From the NCBI GenBank assembly GCA_964567785.1, contig CAZMOK010000007.1:1-64000 (forward strand): a stretch of 64,000 bases of DNA, given 5' to 3'. Position 1 is the first letter of the stretch. Every line of letters starts with the position of its first letter. Made by a program: the position numbers and the translations under genes. The stretch is from CAZMOK01 sp964567785 (GTDB lineage: Bacteria > Bacteroidota > Bacteroidia > Bacteroidales > JAGOPY01). This document shows positions 9,046-16,398 of the stretch, piece by piece. The notes below the pieces were generated by a model. That model saw only the letters and a program-made list of their open reading frames with translations, was not told where the DNA came from and ran no database searches.

Positions 9046-10260
9046 CTAAAAGCCAAGCTTTTCTTTAATAATATTGGGTATGGCATCTTTATGCACCATT
9101 ATGTCGATGGTCTTGTAAGCAACAAATGGTTTTGAAGCATAAAAATAGCCTTCGTAATCATTCCCATCGGTGCCCCATGAATTCTTTACAAGGTAATACT
9201 CATTACCGTCCTGGTCTTCGGCCATGCCGGTAATATGCATTCCATGGTCGTCGGTTGTCTGGTAATTATCGAATGCTTCCTGCCTCATCTCCTGTGTTAT
9301 CACTTTTTCCTTGCCGGGGCCTTCAAATTTATACAGCATTTTCTGTTTTTCTTTTTCGGTGAGGGCTTCCCACCTTTCCCTTTCGGTCCCGGTCATGTCA
9401 TCCAGATCGGCTTCGGGAACAATGGCCACACCATTCTTCCACGAGAAACCTTTTTCACTGACATCAGCGCCCCAGGCTACGGTGTAACCGTTTTCCAGTG
9501 CATTGTCAATAACCTCCATCATTTCCTCAAGCGGCACGTTGTATATCTCATCCAGCATCCAATTATCAGGCACTTCAATTATGAACTTTTCATAGAAAGG
9601 ATGATGCGTATATGAACCTATTTCAATGTAGTCATCCATATCGAGGCCGAGGCTCTGCGCAAATGTGCCCGGAGTATATTCCTTTCCTTCATAGATAAAC
9701 CTGTCGGGGTATTCACCCAGGTAAGCATCGAGGATTCCTGCGAGGCCTTCCTTCCATGCAGGCGTCAGCTTCCTGTTCTTGTTTTTCATTACACCGTCCA
9801 TATAACCCTTGATCGCTGCGTCCATCTCTCCGTGGACATGTCCTTCCTCACCGATTACCTTGCCGCTGTAAACTGATTCGGGGACAATCCCGACATTGTC
9901 TATGATCTCTGTCACATCATGGAAAGCACCTCCGGCACCGAAGTTGACATTTCCGTGCCATCTTATGTAGCGCTCGGCCTTGTCATAATATGTATTCCAT
10001 ACGATGAACATCTCTGAAAGATCGTATTCACCTTTTCCCTGCCTGAGAAGCTCGGCTTCGAAAAATGAGGTGGATGCAAAGCTCCAGCAGGTGCCCGACC
10101 TGTGCTGGTCTTTGACACTGGTTACGGGGATCTCCTTCAATACCGTAAATTCATAGCCTTTTTTTTCCTCTTTATCCTCCTCCTGTGCCTGAATGAAAGC
10201 AGGCAAGATCATGAAGATCATGAAAAAGGAGAAAAACCGGGTCAAATTTTTTCTTTTCAT
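9046..10260 (-). CDS. Secreted C1-family (bleomycin hydrolase/PepC-like) cysteine peptidase
   Basis: The ATG at 10260 starts a 404-residue protein with a clear signal peptide ending ...PAFIQAQ before EEDKEEK. The frame is open further upstream, but that part overlaps pssA and is discarded. The papain-fold catalytic set is visible: Gln and Cys in KDQHRSGTCWSFAS, His in DDHGMHITG and Asn in VKNSWGTDG. The insertions match the C1B (aminopeptidase C/bleomycin hydrolase) group, common in Bacteroidota as exported proteins. Likely acts on peptides in the periplasm or outside. It lies 11 nt after pssA and ends at a strong terminator. Confidence 0.9.
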   Translation of the reverse strand: MKRKNLTRFFSFFMIFMILPAFIQAQEEDKEEKKGYEFTVLKEIPVTSVKDQHRSGTCWSFASTSFFEAELLRQGKGEYDLSEMFIVWNTYYDKAERYIRWHGNVNFGAGGAFHDVTEIIDNVGIVPESVYSGKVIGEEGHVHGEMDAAIKGYMDGVMKNKNRKLTPAWKEGLAGILDAYLGEYPDRFIYEGKEYTPGTFAQSLGLDMDDYIEIGSYTHHPFYEKFIIEVPDNWMLDEIYNVPLEEMMEVIDNALENGYTVAWGADVSEKGFSWKNGVAIVPEADLDDMTGTERERWEALTEKEKQKMLYKFEGPGKEKVITQEMRQEAFDNYQTTDDHGMHITGMAEDQDGNEYYLVKNSWGTDGNDYEGYFYASKPFVAYKTIDIMVHKDAIPNIIKEKLGF

Positions 10261-10271
10261 AGCTTCTTCAA

Positions 10272-10991
10272 TTAATTTCTGATTGTTTTGGTTTCTATTA
10301 ACGACAATGATATATAACTGAAAACGATCAAAGGTAATGCGGCACACTGAATTAAAATCACCAGGACTAACGAAAGGCCGATAAGCAGGAACCGGGAGCT
10401 GTTCTCGGTCCACCGCAAGTTTTTGAACTTCATGGTTAGCATGGGTATCTTCGAGATCATGAGCACAGAAATGACAAACACCACAGCAATGAGGACCCAG
10501 TGATTTGACAGAATAGCAAACAGGGCCTCCAGATCAGAATAGCGGTTCTTGATCAGTGGAAGTGATGCTATAAACAGTCCTCCGGCCGGTGCGGGCAGTC
10601 CTTTGAAATGGTCTGTCCCCGATTCTGTGCCTGAAAACCTTGCCAGCCGCCAGGCTGCTGAAACAACAACCAGAAGGGAAATGAATGGCAAGAGAGGCAG
10701 CCCTTCCCCGGGAATACCCACGACATGATTTGTTTGTTCAAGCAATTGATAAATTACCACTGCAGGGGCCATGCCAAAAGAAACCACATCGGCCAGTGAA
10801 TCGAGAATATTCCCTATCTCACTCTTGGCATCCAGCAGGCGGGCTGCAAGTCCATCGAAAAGGTCGAAAATGGCGGCAAAAATTATGAACCACCCCCCTA
10901 AAAGAGGATAGCCCGAAAGTGTCAATAGTATGGATGAGGCCCCCAGGGCCAGGTTAACTAAAGTAAGAATATTGGGTATATGCCTGATCAT
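10272..10991 (-). CDS. pssA: CDP-diacylglycerol--serine O-phosphatidyltransferase
   Basis: A polytopic membrane enzyme of 239 residues with the CDP-alcohol phosphatidyltransferase motif DGxxARxxxxxxxxGxxxDxxxD intact (from DGLAAR to DSLAD, about residues 45-68). It forms phosphatidylserine, the precursor of phosphatidylethanolamine. Similar Bacteroidota proteins are annotated PssA; other CDP-alcohol transferases share the motif, so substrate assignment is by overall similarity. It follows the Crp/Fnr gene after 17 nt in the same direction. Confidence 0.85.
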   Translation of the reverse strand: MIRHIPNILTLVNLALGASSILLTLSGYPLLGGWFIIFAAIFDLFDGLAARLLDAKSEIGNILDSLADVVSFGMAPAVVIYQLLEQTNHVVGIPGEGLPLLPFISLLVVVSAAWRLARFSGTESGTDHFKGLPAPAGGLFIASLPLIKNRYSDLEALFAILSNHWVLIAVVFVISVLMISKIPMLTMKFKNLRWTENSSRFLLIGLSLVLVILIQCAALPLIVFSYISLSLIETKTIRN

Positions 10992-11008
10992 CGCTTTTTA
11001 AAACCACG

Positions 11009-11707
11009 TCAGCCGATTTCGCTGATACGTTGCAGTTTATCCGGATCCACTAAGGTAATGTTCTTTCCGCATACCGCAAGGTAACCTTCGTCCTTAAAAT
11101 CCTTCATAATACGGATCACACTTTCGGTCGACATTCCTGTAAGTTCGGCAAGGTCGTTCCTCGACAAGGGAAGGTCGAAGCTGTCGCTCTTAAAGATCCT
11201 TTGCGCAAGACAGAGCAATATGTCGGCCAGCCTTCCGTGCAATTGCTTGCTTACAAGACAATAGAACCGCCCGTATGTCTGAGAGGTGTTTTCATTGAGA
11301 ATATCAATTATCCTTGACGCAAAAGGTGCGTTCTGCCGGATGATCTGTTTGAAAACATTTATATCGATAAGCGTTACCCGGGAGTCTATGTAAGTGCTTA
11401 CAGAATAAAGAAACGTATTGTTTCCCTCAAATATCGATGGAAGGCCTATCATCCTTCCCGGAGGCGTGATAGTAAGGATCAGGTTCCTGGGTTTTCCCTC
11501 AATATAGCTCTTTACCAATCCTTCCTCCAGTAAAATAATGTTGGAAGCAAAAGTCCCCTGCTTGCAGATCGTTTCACCTTTTTTATAGGTGATCTCAACC
11601 GAGTTTTGCTCAACAAGGGCCTTTTCCTCATCACTTAGCAGGTTGAAGCATGCTACCTCACTGAGGAACGTTGCACAGGTGTTCTTATAGTCTTTATTGT
11701 TAGCCAT
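11009..11707 (-). CDS. Crp/Fnr family transcription regulator 1
   Basis: An N-terminal cNMP-type sensor barrel (about residues 20-130) is followed by a Crp-type winged helix with the recognition segment SRNDLAELTGMSTESVIRIMKD (first part of the helix-turn-helix). I start at the ATG at 11707 (MANNKDYKN); the longer frame to 11740 adds an unlikely leader. Cysteines at about 11 and 20 do not form the exact E. coli FNR cluster pattern, so an iron-sulfur sensor is possible but not shown. Upstream lie an FNR-like palindrome and a divergent rhodanese-porin operon, suggesting autoregulation and control of that operon. Confidence 0.88.
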   Translation of the reverse strand: MANNKDYKNTCATFLSEVACFNLLSDEEKALVEQNSVEITYKKGETICKQGTFASNIILLEEGLVKSYIEGKPRNLILTITPPGRMIGLPSIFEGNNTFLYSVSTYIDSRVTLIDINVFKQIIRQNAPFASRIIDILNENTSQTYGRFYCLVSKQLHGRLADILLCLAQRIFKSDSFDLPLSRNDLAELTGMSTESVIRIMKDFKDEGYLAVCGKNITLVDPDKLQRISEIG

Positions 11708-11724
11708 ATTTAAGTATCGAAATG

Positions 11725-11732
11725 CAAAAATA
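11725..11732 (-). promoter_or_regulatory. -7 element for Crp/Fnr regulator 1
   Basis: TATTTTTG on the minus strand, 17 nt upstream of the ATG at 11707. The palindrome at 11751-11770 would be centred about 40 nt upstream of the expected transcript start, the usual position of a Crp/Fnr class II activator. Confidence 0.5.
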
Positions 11733-11750
11733 CGAAACAAAACAGTTAGG

Positions 11751-11770
11751 AAACTGATCCAAATCAGTTT
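11751..11770. promoter_or_regulatory. FNR-like palindromic operator
   Basis: AAACTGAT-CCAA-ATCAGTTT is a perfect inverted repeat with 8-bp arms and a 4-bp centre. Its core CTGAT-N4-ATCAG differs from the classical FNR box TTGAT-N4-ATCAA only in the outer base of each arm. It lies between the Crp/Fnr gene at 11707 and the sulfurtransferase operon at 11931. Confidence 0.65.
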
Positions 11771-11774
11771 TTAA

Positions 11775-11788
11775 TTGATCTAAAACAA
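11775..11788. promoter_or_regulatory. Second, imperfect FNR-like box
   Basis: TTGAT-CTAA-AACAA has one perfect FNR half-site and one degenerate half-site. It starts 5 nt after the perfect palindrome at 11751-11770. Confidence 0.4.
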
Positions 11789-11844
11789 TGATTTTCATCT
11801 TCTATACCCTATTGCTGCATACCCGACTTAACAATTAGTTAATA

Positions 11845-11852
11845 TAGTTTTG
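11845..11852 (+). promoter_or_regulatory. -7 element for the rhodanese-porin-sulfurtransferase operon
   Basis: TAGTTTTG fits TAnnTTTG. It is 78 nt upstream of the ATG at 11931. The FNR-like boxes would be centred roughly 75 and 95 nt upstream of the inferred transcript start. Confidence 0.45.
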
Positions 11853-11930
11853 CTGTGAATAATTTAACAATATTCTACTTACAATAAGGGATGAACCATA
11901 AAAAGATTTACTAATTAAAAACTTATTAAA

Positions 11931-12905
11931 ATGAAAAAGCTATTTAATCTTTCTATTCTGTTTGCACTGCTTCCTCTTTTTGTTATTACTTCCTGTAATA
12001 AAGACGATGAAGACGATCCGCAACCACAGGATAACAAATTTGAAGTACTGAAAGACTACCTCGTCGACAACAACATGGACCTTGACGATATTCTTGACGG
12101 CTGGATCACCACTGCATCGGCAGTAAATGGAAAGTCGACCGACGATTATTTCTTTATTGACTTAAGAAGCCAGGAAGATTTCGACGACGGACACATTGAA
12201 GGCGCCAGGAATACAACGCTGGCCAATGTGCTGGATGTTGCCTCAGAAGCAACCAAACCTATTATCGTTGTTTGTTATACAGGCCAGACTGCAGGACATG
12301 CGGTTGTTGCACTGCGCCTTAGCGGATATACAGATGCGAAAGTACTGAAGTGGGGAATGAGCGGATGGAACTCCAATAATTCTGATCCATGGCTCAGTAA
12401 AGTAGGCAATGTAGCTTCAGGCAATGCAAACTGGATCGCCGCGCCCGGTGAAATTGCAGCTTCAATTGATTTCAACAAATACCCAACCATCACCTCAAGC
12501 TACGATGATGGGGTAAATATCCTTAACCAGCGTATTGCCACATTGCTCGAAGATGGTTTCAATAGCGTGGCCAACACCGCTGTTCTGGACGATCCTTCTT
12601 CTTACTGCATCAACAACTACTGGGCAGAAACCGATGTGACCAAATACGGCAATATCTCAGGGGCCTACAGGCTTCAGCCGCTCTCGATCAGTGGTGATGA
12701 GATCAAATATCTCGATCCGGATAAAACAGTAGTAACTTACTGCTGGACAGGCCAGACCTCTTCAATGATAACCGCTTACCTGAAAGTTCTCGGTTACGAC
12801 GCCAAGAGCCTAACCTTTGGCGCCAATGGCATGATATACGACGACCTGGAAGGCCATAAATTCAGCACTCCTACAACTGATTACCCGGTTGTGGATTCAA
12901 ACTGA
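11931..12905 (+). CDS. Lipoprotein with two catalytic-type rhodanese domains
   Basis: A lipoprotein signal ends in ITSC (lipidated Cys22) followed by the acidic stretch NKDDEDD. Two rhodanese domains follow, each with a cysteine in the active loop: CYTGQTA (Cys115) and CWTGQTS (Cys271). Rhodaneses move sulfane sulfur, for example from thiosulfate or polysulfide, onto thiols. Both loops look active, which contrasts with the rhodanese-fold proteins at 32794 and 33420. Expected on the periplasmic face of a membrane or on the cell surface. First gene of an operon with a porin and a second sulfurtransferase, under a promoter with FNR-like boxes. Confidence 0.88.
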   Translation: MKKLFNLSILFALLPLFVITSCNKDDEDDPQPQDNKFEVLKDYLVDNNMDLDDILDGWITTASAVNGKSTDDYFFIDLRSQEDFDDGHIEGARNTTLANVLDVASEATKPIIVVCYTGQTAGHAVVALRLSGYTDAKVLKWGMSGWNSNNSDPWLSKVGNVASGNANWIAAPGEIAASIDFNKYPTITSSYDDGVNILNQRIATLLEDGFNSVANTAVLDDPSSYCINNYWAETDVTKYGNISGAYRLQPLSISGDEIKYLDPDKTVVTYCWTGQTSSMITAYLKVLGYDAKSLTFGANGMIYDDLEGHKFSTPTTDYPVVDSN

Positions 12906-12940
12906 GCCAATAATTAAGCTTTCATGACATAGTTCTTTGA

Positions 12941-12994
12941 AAAGGGTAATTCGAGGTGGCTGGCCGTCAGGTGCAGAGACCCGGGTTACCCTTT
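12941..12994 (+). promoter_or_regulatory. Intercistronic stem-loop between rhodanese and porin genes
   Basis: AAAGGGTAA (12941-12949) pairs perfectly with TTACCCTTT (12986-12994), enclosing a GC-rich 36-nt segment. It sits 36 nt after the rhodanese stop and 36 nt before the porin ATG and is followed by a T-rich tract. It could be an attenuator, a processing or stability hairpin, or a ligand-sensing element. Class unknown. Confidence 0.5.
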
Positions 12995-13029
12995 CAGTTT
13001 TATCAAAAATCATTAAATAATTGAAGATC

Positions 13030-14112
13030 ATGCAGAAGATATTATCCGGATTAGCAGTGTTAGCTCTGATCCTCTTTTCAGGCCAGGCATTCTCACAGGG
13101 TTGTATGGACTCAGGTGATGAAACTGTTAAAGTTATAGGATTTGCCCAACCGCAGTTCAATATGGACATGAACGGCGTAGATATGGAAGGGGCACCCATC
13201 GATGATAAAAATTCATTCTTGTTCAACAGGGCACGCTTTGGTGTAACAGGTAATATCCCTTATGACATTACCTATTATGCTTCCGCAGAATTTAGCCCTA
13301 CTCTCGGCGGTCCGTACCTGTGTGATGTTTTTGTAACATATACCGGTCTTGGAAATTGGGCCAACTTTACCATTGGTCAGTACAAAGCTCCATTCGGACT
13401 GGAGCTTTCAACTCCCTGCCATATGCTTCACACTATAAACCGATCGAGGGTTGTTGGCGAACTGGCAAGCCCGTTCCGCGATATGGGTCTTATGGTCTGG
13501 GGCGGCACCGGAGATAAGCTCGGAAAACATACTAATGTTCTCCAGTGGCATCTTGCAGTAATGAATGGCTCCGGCATCAACGAACTCGACGATAACCTGG
13601 GTAAGGATATTGTTGCCAGGGTGGTTGTCTCCCCGTGGGAATGGCTGAAGATAGGCGGAAGCTTTAAGACCGGAAAACAAAAACCGGCCTCATCAGATGT
13701 TGAAAAAGAAGACGAAAGGACCCGCTATGGCGCTGATGTACATTTTGAAATGGCCAATTTCATTGTTCAGGGTGAATACATCTACGGACAGGATAAAGGA
13801 TCCTCCCTCGAAGGTGGTGGCTGCGGACAGGACCCAACACCAGTGCTGGGTGATTTCACTAAAAGCGGATACTTTTTCCAGGCCCTTTACATGACACCAA
13901 TCAGGCTGCAGCCTGTTGTGAAGTATGAATACTTCACCCCTGATGTTGACAATGCCTCAGACAATATGGTAACTACCTGGACATTAGGCTTTAACTATTT
14001 CCTGAACGACTGGTCGAGGGTGCAGGTAAATTATCTCATCAATAATGATGAAAGCCCTGTAAAACACTACCAGAGCCAACTCCAGGTACAGGTACAGGCA
14101 GTCATTCCATAG
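13030..14112 (+). CDS. Outer-membrane porin, OprO/OprP-like
   Basis: I start at the ATG at 13030 (MQKILSGLAVLAL); the frame also opens at a TTG 9 nt earlier. A signal peptide ends near SGQAFSQ. The remaining ~335 residues alternate aromatic and polar residues as in a beta-barrel and include RARFGVTGNI, IGQYKAPFGLEL and a final barrel-closing strand, typical of phosphate-selective-porin-like proteins. Bacteroidota members are often listed under that name without proof of phosphate selectivity. Between two sulfurtransferases, it may admit sulfur oxyanions such as thiosulfate; that is inference from context. Confidence 0.82.
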   Translation: MQKILSGLAVLALILFSGQAFSQGCMDSGDETVKVIGFAQPQFNMDMNGVDMEGAPIDDKNSFLFNRARFGVTGNIPYDITYYASAEFSPTLGGPYLCDVFVTYTGLGNWANFTIGQYKAPFGLELSTPCHMLHTINRSRVVGELASPFRDMGLMVWGGTGDKLGKHTNVLQWHLAVMNGSGINELDDNLGKDIVARVVVSPWEWLKIGGSFKTGKQKPASSDVEKEDERTRYGADVHFEMANFIVQGEYIYGQDKGSSLEGGGCGQDPTPVLGDFTKSGYFFQALYMTPIRLQPVVKYEYFTPDVDNASDNMVTTWTLGFNYFLNDWSRVQVNYLINNDESPVKHYQSQLQVQVQAVIP

Positions 14113-14162
14113 TAGCTGATATTTTATTTAAAATTGTAAAACCAAATAAATACTTACTAAAA

Positions 14163-15014
14163 ATGAAAAAAATAACATCTTCAATATTATTTACACTAAT
14201 AACACTTTTCTTTGTCAGCTCCGCTCAGGCGCAGCTTATCAGTGCAAGCGATTTCATGAGCCTTCGTAAAAAAGATAAAAATATGGTAGTGGTCGATTGC
14301 AACAAAGCCGACATCTATGCAAAGGCACACATTATGAAAGCTGTCAGCGTTCCCCACAATTCACTCTATAAGGAAGGCGAAATAGAAGGATTGATCAAGA
14401 GCCCCGAAGAACTTGCAAAGATATTCGGCGAGAATGGCGTGAACAATGAGAACACCATTGTACTCTATGATGACGGCTCGAACAAATATACAAGCAGGGT
14501 TTACTGGATCCTGGATTACCTGGGCGCGGATAATGTTAGGATCCTCCATAAGGATATGGACCTGTGGAAAAAATCAAGGGTGCCTCTTACAAGAAGCAAA
14601 ACCAATGTCAAGCCAACCACTTTTACACCGAAAGTGAATGAGTCGATAATTGTAAGCACAGACTTTGTAAAAAACAATATTTCTGATCCCAATGTACTTG
14701 TTTTCGACTCAAGAGACCTTGAAGAATACAACGGCACTTCCGAAAAGAGTGATGGCCATATAAAAGGGGCTATACATCTTAACTACAAAGACCTTCTTGA
14801 TGAGAACGGCGCTTTTAAGAGCAAGGACGAACTGGAATCAATAGCTTCCAAACACGGTATTACCAAAGACAAAACCACTGTATTCTATTGCCTGACCAGT
14901 GTCCGTGCAGCAGCCGGTTATGTGGCATTTGCTGAAATTCTCGGATACCCGAACATAAAAGTATACGATGGAGCGTATAATGAATGGGTAGCCAGAGGTT
15001 TACCTATCGAATAA
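14163..15014 (+). CDS. Secreted two-domain sulfurtransferase (thiosulfate/3-mercaptopyruvate type)
   Basis: The signal peptide ends SSAQAQ, so the enzyme is periplasmic. The chain has the tandem rhodanese layout of SseA/rhodanese. The N-terminal domain is inactive by sequence (loop VLYDDGSN, residues 100-107, no cysteine). The C-terminal domain carries the active loop YCLTSVRA with Cys243. Loop composition differs from both the thiosulfate (CRxGx[RT]) and the mercaptopyruvate (CGSGVTA) forms, so the sulfur donor is uncertain. Third gene of the operon, 50 nt after the porin, with a strong terminator behind it. Confidence 0.9.
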   Translation: MKKITSSILFTLITLFFVSSAQAQLISASDFMSLRKKDKNMVVVDCNKADIYAKAHIMKAVSVPHNSLYKEGEIEGLIKSPEELAKIFGENGVNNENTIVLYDDGSNKYTSRVYWILDYLGADNVRILHKDMDLWKKSRVPLTRSKTNVKPTTFTPKVNESIIVSTDFVKNNISDPNVLVFDSRDLEEYNGTSEKSDGHIKGAIHLNYKDLLDENGAFKSKDELESIASKHGITKDKTTVFYCLTSVRAAAGYVAFAEILGYPNIKVYDGAYNEWVARGLPIE

Positions 15015-15046
15015 CTCTGTTGTCAGAGTTTTGGTTCATCTTTCAC

Positions 15047-15076
15047 AGCCCTCTGTGTTTTCACAGGGGGCTTTAC
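15047..15076 (+). terminator. Terminator of the first sulfur operon
   Basis: AGCCCTCTGTG and CACAGGGGGCT form an 11-bp stem (one G-T pair) with a TTTT loop, followed by TTAC. It lies 33 nt after the sulfurtransferase stop. Confidence 0.7.
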
Positions 15077-15095
15077 TTATTAATGTGGTTTAGCA

Positions 15096-15103
15096 TAATT
15101 TTG
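15096..15103 (+). promoter_or_regulatory. -7 element for queA
   Basis: TAATTTTG fits TAnnTTTG and lies 10 nt before the ATG at 15114, leaving almost no 5' leader. Confidence 0.45.
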
Positions 15104-15113
15104 TTACGCGTTT

Positions 15114-16343
15114 ATGGAACACCCGGGAAATATCAATATTGAGAAATATACTTACGACCTGCCACAGGAAAAGATAGCGCTTTACCCGGTGGAAAAGAGG
15201 GACAGGTCAAAACTGCTGGTATACAGTTCGGGTGATTTAAGCGCCCATTATTTTCGTGACATTACCCGCCTTCTGCCCGGTAATTCCCTCCTGCTTGTTA
15301 ACGAGACACGGGTCATACAGGCGAGGCTTATTTTCAGGAAAAGCACCGGAAGCCTCATTGAGATATTCTGCCTTGAGCCAGTTGAACCTTCCGGAGAATA
15401 TCAACCGGCATTTTCAGCAACAAGTGAATGTACATGGAACTGCCTTGTAGGAAATTCAAGGAGATGGAGATCAGGAAAACTTGAAATGACGTCAAACAAT
15501 GATGGCAGGAAAGTTAAACTGATTGCCGAAAGGATTGACAAAGGAAGAGCCGGATCACGGGTCAGGTTCCGCTGGTATCCGGGCGAATTGACTTTTGCAG
15601 AGGTCCTCGATCTTTTCGGTATCATCCCATTGCCGCCTTACATTAAGAGAGAGGCTGAACAATCTGACAGGGATACCTACCAGACAGTTTATGCAAAAAA
15701 CAGCGGTTCGGTCGCTGCACCAACAGCCGGACTGCATTTCACCAACGAGGTTTTATCGGAACTGTCAGAAAAAAATATAACAAGACTGCCTTTTACGCTG
15801 CATGTTGGCGCCGGTACTTTCAGGCCTGTTTCCACACCTGAGCTGAAAGGGCATAAAATGCACAGCGAAAGAGTCTCGATCCCCCGTAACGTACTCCTGG
15901 AATTGCATGAAAAAATTGATAACCCTAAAATTGTAGTGGGCACTACCACCACCCGGCTGGTGGAAAGTATTTACTGGCTCGGTGTTAAATGGGCTTTGAA
16001 CAAGCCGGACATTGCCGAGATGGACCTTTCGCAATGGGAACCGTACGAAGAACTTCACAGGCACAGGCTTTCACCCGCAGATTCACTTGAGAATGTGATT
16101 GATACACTTGACAAAAAAGGGCTGGACACATTACAGGGAAACACTGAACTGATAATAGCCCCCGGTTATGAATACGCTATCCCCGATATTATGGTAACTA
16201 ATTTCCACCAGCCACGCTCAACACTTCTCCTGCTTATCGCGGCATTCATCGGGGAGGACTGGAGAAAGGCATACCAGTTCGCACTCGAAAACGATTTCCG
16301 CTTCCTCAGCTATGGCGATAGCTGCCTGTTTTTTAAGGGCTGA
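15114..16343 (+). CDS. queA: S-adenosylmethionine:tRNA ribosyltransferase-isomerase
   Basis: QueA transfers and isomerises the ribosyl group of SAM onto 7-aminomethyl-7-deazaguanine in tRNA to give epoxyqueuosine. Family segments are clear: YDLPQEKIALYP near the N-terminus, LVNETRVIQARL, GIIPLPPYIKR, SVAAPTAGLHFT, LHVGAGTFRPV and a C-terminal TNFHQPRSTLLLL. At 409 residues it is longer than the ~350-residue E. coli enzyme, with a divergent middle insertion (about residues 95-150). A queuosine-precursor transporter is encoded at 37001-37702 in this window. Ends in a shared inverted repeat with convergent ggt. Confidence 0.93.
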   Translation: MEHPGNINIEKYTYDLPQEKIALYPVEKRDRSKLLVYSSGDLSAHYFRDITRLLPGNSLLLVNETRVIQARLIFRKSTGSLIEIFCLEPVEPSGEYQPAFSATSECTWNCLVGNSRRWRSGKLEMTSNNDGRKVKLIAERIDKGRAGSRVRFRWYPGELTFAEVLDLFGIIPLPPYIKREAEQSDRDTYQTVYAKNSGSVAAPTAGLHFTNEVLSELSEKNITRLPFTLHVGAGTFRPVSTPELKGHKMHSERVSIPRNVLLELHEKIDNPKIVVGTTTTRLVESIYWLGVKWALNKPDIAEMDLSQWEPYEELHRHRLSPADSLENVIDTLDKKGLDTLQGNTELIIAPGYEYAIPDIMVTNFHQPRSTLLLLIAAFIGEDWRKAYQFALENDFRFLSYGDSCLFFKG

Positions 16344-16396
16344 TGGCCGTTAGCTTTTGGCTGTTTGATTCTATTATATATTTTTAGCCATCAGCC
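16338..16396. terminator. Inverted repeat between convergent queA and ggt
   Basis: GGCTGATGGC (16338-16347, overlapping the queA stop) pairs perfectly with GCCATCAGCC (16387-16396) around a 39-nt AT-rich loop that can form a smaller hairpin. It fills the 55-nt gap between two convergent genes and probably works as a two-way terminator. Confidence 0.5.
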
Positions 16397-16398
16397 TT

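Noticed and set aside
12941..12994. SAM-I riboswitch
   Set aside because: A few core words are similar, but there is no room for the P3/P4 helices and the position is intercistronic, not upstream of a methionine or cysteine gene. Kept only as an unassigned stem-loop.
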